Below, piece by piece: positions 5,969 through 8,399 of a stretch of 8,399 nucleotides of DNA. A program made the position numbers and the translations under genes. This DNA comes from Thiotrichales bacterium (GTDB lineage: Bacteria; Pseudomonadota; Gammaproteobacteria; JAAZVR01), in the NCBI GenBank assembly GCA_018623305.1, contig JAAZVR010000040.1, positions 1 to 8,399 of the forward strand. The letters are read 5' to 3'. Position 1 is the first letter of the stretch; the number at the start of each line of letters is the position of its first letter. The notes under the pieces are model-generated. The model was not told the DNA's origin and did not search any database. It saw only the letters and a program-made list of their open reading frames with translations.

Positions 5969-8399
5969 TTAACTTTTCGCTTTGTAAAACCATTGTTCAT
6001 AGACACTCAATAAAACAGGTACGACAAACAAAATAAGCACGGTCGCAAATGCCAACCCAAAGGCAATCGTTGCCGCCATTGGAATCAAAAACTGTGCCTG
6101 CAAAGACGTTTCAAACAACAATGGTGTCAGGCCTGCTATAGTCGTCAATGACGTCAAAACAACGGCTCGCAAACGCTGACACGCTGCCTCAACCAAAGCT
6201 TTTTGAACTTCCAAGCCTTTTTCCCTGAGTGATTTATAGAAAGTCACTAAAACAATCGAGTCATTAACCACAATGCCCGACAAAGCAAAGAAACCAAACA
6301 TGGAAAGGATCGTTAAATCCAACCCCATAAGTATGTGACCAAAGATTGCTCCCACCAAACCGAATGGAATAACGGCCATTACCACAACAGGCCAGCCATA
6401 CGAGCCAAAGACCCAAGCCAACACGACATAAATCAAGATCAATCCGATCACCAAGCCCAGCTTCATATCCGCCATGGTTTCACGCTGATCTTTCATAGGG
6501 CCTTCAAATGTGTAAGTCACACCATATTCAGACTGAAGTTGTGGCAAGATGGTTTTTTCCATTTCGGCAGTAATACGACTGGCATTGTTGACCACTTTAT
6601 CCACACTTGCGCCGACTTCGACCGCTAATTGACCATCATAATGGCGTAAGACTTCAAATCCCTGACGGGTTTTCCAATCTACCAGATTGACCAAAGGCAC
6701 AAATTCATCGGATGGCAACTTAATGAACAACTGATTTAACGTCGCTAACTGGTCTTTTTGAGCTTCTTTCAAAGACAATCGCACTTCAACCTCATCACCC
6801 TGATCAGTAAAGACTTGGACTAACTGCCCATCAAAAAACCCTCTCAACTGACGACTAATCGAATCCACAGTCACACCATTGGCCAAGGCAAAGGGCGTGA
6901 GTTCGAATACAAACTGATCTTTACCAAAAGGCAGATCGTCTTCAATATCCGAAACTCCTTCCAGTGCCGACAAATAGCTTTGCAAATCCATAGAAGCGGC
7001 TTTGAGTTGTTGAGTGTCCGAACCAATCAACTTAATGGCCACATCGCGCCCAGGAGGCCCACCTTTACGTGAACCAATAAAGAAGTTATCAATCCCTGAG
7101 ACCAGCTGAATGTTTTGTTTCCATGCATCAATAAACTCATCATTGGTGATTTCTCTTTGCTCAGGGTCTTTGAGCTCAACTTCAATCGAACCGACAACCA
7201 CACTCGAACTACCGCCACCTTGATTGCCCATATTCGCACGTAAACCATGACGAACCACACTGACATTAACTAAATCGCCGCCGAGTTGTTGTTCAGTCAA
7301 ATATAACTGGTTGTCCGCGTAATCCAAGAATTCAGAGATTTGCTCTCGTGGCGTACCCGACATAAAGGACACTTGAAGGTTGACTGCCTTACCTTCTGGA
7401 CTCGGGAAAAACACGAAATTCAATCGCCCACCCGCCAACAAACCAATGGCCAAAATCATAAAGGTAATGACACTGGCCAAAGTGATGCTTCGATGCGCCA
7501 AAGCCCATTCAACCGCAGGTTTAAAGATCTCATCCCGGAAGTGTTCAAAACCTGAGTCCATTTTCTGACGTAATGCCGATGTTTTCTTGCGATCCATCGA
7601 TTGAAAACTGTGTCGCAAATGCCCCGGCAAAATAAAGAAACTCTCTATCAATGAGGCCAAAATTACAGCGATAATGACCATCGGTATCGCAATCAGAATA
7701 TTGCCAATAATACCGCCAATCATCATCAAAGGTAAAAAAGCGGCTATCGTTGTCAAAGATGAAGCCACTACCGGCCAAAACATTCGGTGTGCGCCACCTT
7801 CAGCGGCTAAAAGAGGGTCTTCTCCGTATTGGAAATGCGCGAGTGCGTCTTCACCCACGACAATCGCATCATCGACAATGATCCCGAGCGCCATAATCAA
7901 CGCAAACAACGAAATCATGTTAATACTGCCACCAGTCAAATACATCACCGCCAAAGTCGCGGCAAATGAAGTCGGAATCCCCACTGCAACCCAAAAGGCC
8001 ACACGACCATTCATAAACAGATACAAAATCAAGATGACGAAAATCAGACCCGTGATGCCGTTATTGACCAACAGCATAATACGCCCTTCGAGCAACAACC
8101 AAATCTCGTCAAACACCACCACTTCAACACTCGCTGGCAATTTGGGCAGTGACTCAGAACGCCATTGATCAATAATTTTGGCCGCAGCCAGCGAATCCCC
8201 TGACTCTGATCGCGAAACATTCAACTGAATGGCCGGCATGCCTTTGTAAGTCATAAAGGCTTCATTATCGAGCGCGGTGTATTTCACCTCAGCAACATCA
8301 CCGAGCTGCAAGAAATCCTGAGACGAGGACTGGACAGGAATCCGAGCGAATTCTTCGACCGTTCTTGCCTGACCTAGACCACGAATCTCGCGCGCCACA
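5969..8399 (-). CDS. RND-family efflux transporter, inner-membrane pump subunit (partial, N-terminus outside window)
   Basis: This is a proton-driven pump subunit of an AcrB-like tripartite exporter (COG0841 type). It has 809 visible residues against about 1,020-1,050 in full members, so some 220-240 N-terminal residues lie beyond base 8399. The GTG at 8396-8398 is an internal valine codon, not the start. Counting from there, the rest of the first porter region and the GDVAEV loop come first, then helices at about 112-130, 133-153, 160-182, 207-227, 235-257 and 305-322. The second porter/docking domain covers 325-640 and six more helices follow (645-797). TM4 has the paired aspartates of the proton relay (Asp176-Asp177 in GIIVDDAIV). 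TM10 reads LSGIVVNDSIVLV, with Asn712-Asp713 where AcrB has its relay lysine. Such pumps usually follow a membrane-fusion gene, expected upstream of the window. Substrate (drug, dye or other) cannot be told. The kinase gene follows directly. Confidence 0.93.
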   Translation of the reverse strand, partial: VAREIRGLGQARTVEEFARIPVQSSSQDFLQLGDVAEVKYTALDNEAFMTYKGMPAIQLNVSRSESGDSLAAAKIIDQWRSESLPKLPASVEVVVFDEIWLLLEGRIMLLVNNGITGLIFVILILYLFMNGRVAFWVAVGIPTSFAATLAVMYLTGGSINMISLFALIMALGIIVDDAIVVGEDALAHFQYGEDPLLAAEGGAHRMFWPVVASSLTTIAAFLPLMMIGGIIGNILIAIPMVIIAVILASLIESFFILPGHLRHSFQSMDRKKTSALRQKMDSGFEHFRDEIFKPAVEWALAHRSITLASVITFMILAIGLLAGGRLNFVFFPSPEGKAVNLQVSFMSGTPREQISEFLDYADNQLYLTEQQLGGDLVNVSVVRHGLRANMGNQGGGSSSVVVGSIEVELKDPEQREITNDEFIDAWKQNIQLVSGIDNFFIGSRKGGPPGRDVAIKLIGSDTQQLKAASMDLQSYLSALEGVSDIEDDLPFGKDQFVFELTPFALANGVTVDSISRQLRGFFDGQLVQVFTDQGDEVEVRLSLKEAQKDQLATLNQLFIKLPSDEFVPLVNLVDWKTRQGFEVLRHYDGQLAVEVGASVDKVVNNASRITAEMEKTILPQLQSEYGVTYTFEGPMKDQRETMADMKLGLVIGLILIYVVLAWVFGSYGWPVVVMAVIPFGLVGAIFGHILMGLDLTILSMFGFFALSGIVVNDSIVLVTFYKSLREKGLEVQKALVEAACQRLRAVVLTSLTTIAGLTPLLFETSLQAQFLIPMAATIAFGLAFATVLILFVVPVLLSVYEQWFYKAKS

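Noticed and set aside
7674..8168. A 164-codon open frame on the plus strand, antisense to the pump
   Set aside because: It lies wholly inside a clear RND coding region, reads as low-complexity Ile/Ala/Ser/Thr/Pro typical of antisense to membrane helices, and shows no recognisable domain.
8396..8398. GTG as a possible start codon of the pump gene
   Set aside because: The sequence after it is the middle of the first periplasmic porter region, and the first membrane helix is missing, so the gene must begin outside the window.

Overview
The window looks like chromosomal housekeeping DNA of a Gram-negative gammaproteobacterium. It carries a periplasmic Do-type protease with a Sec signal, an RseC/MucC inner-membrane protein, NadB, YgfZ, a membrane histidine kinase and an RND pump. 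The nadB | mucC-mucD arrangement is the gammaproteobacterial one known from Pseudomonas and E. coli relatives. Base composition looks to be in the mid-40s % GC by eye. A sulfur-oxidising Thiomicrospira/Hydrogenovibrio-like host is a guess only. Both window ends cut through genes, so this may be a whole short contig.

Layout. On the minus strand, bases 1-1804 hold rseC followed by a mucD/degQ-type protease, overlapping by 8 bp. The protease reading frame appears to be broken at a seven-base homopolymer (52-58), and the lost end of its second PDZ domain is visible in another frame up to the window edge. Bases 1805-1846 are a 42-bp divergent spacer. Two good sigma-70-like promoters face each other across it. 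On the plus strand, bases 1847-4182 hold nadB and ygfZ, coupled by an ATGA overlap. On the minus strand, bases 4169-8399 hold the C-terminal three quarters or so of an RND efflux pump (start beyond the window) and, 51 bp downstream, a sensor histidine kinase whose 3' end overlaps the 3' end of ygfZ by 14 bp. No stretch longer than 51 bp lacks a gene.

How the genes fit together. NadB makes iminoaspartate for NAD synthesis, and YgfZ supports folate-linked maintenance of Fe-S enzymes; NadA, the next NAD enzyme, is an Fe-S protein. RseC and the protease are the envelope-stress tail of the classical algU-mucA-mucB-mucC-mucD cluster, but the sigma factor, anti-sigma and mucB genes are absent between nadB and rseC. 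The pump and kinase may form a second envelope unit, although no response regulator is in view. I found no novel defence system, CRISPR array, mobile element, tRNA or rRNA. The most useful observations are the protease frameshift, the compaction of the nadB neighbourhood and the overlapping divergent promoters.
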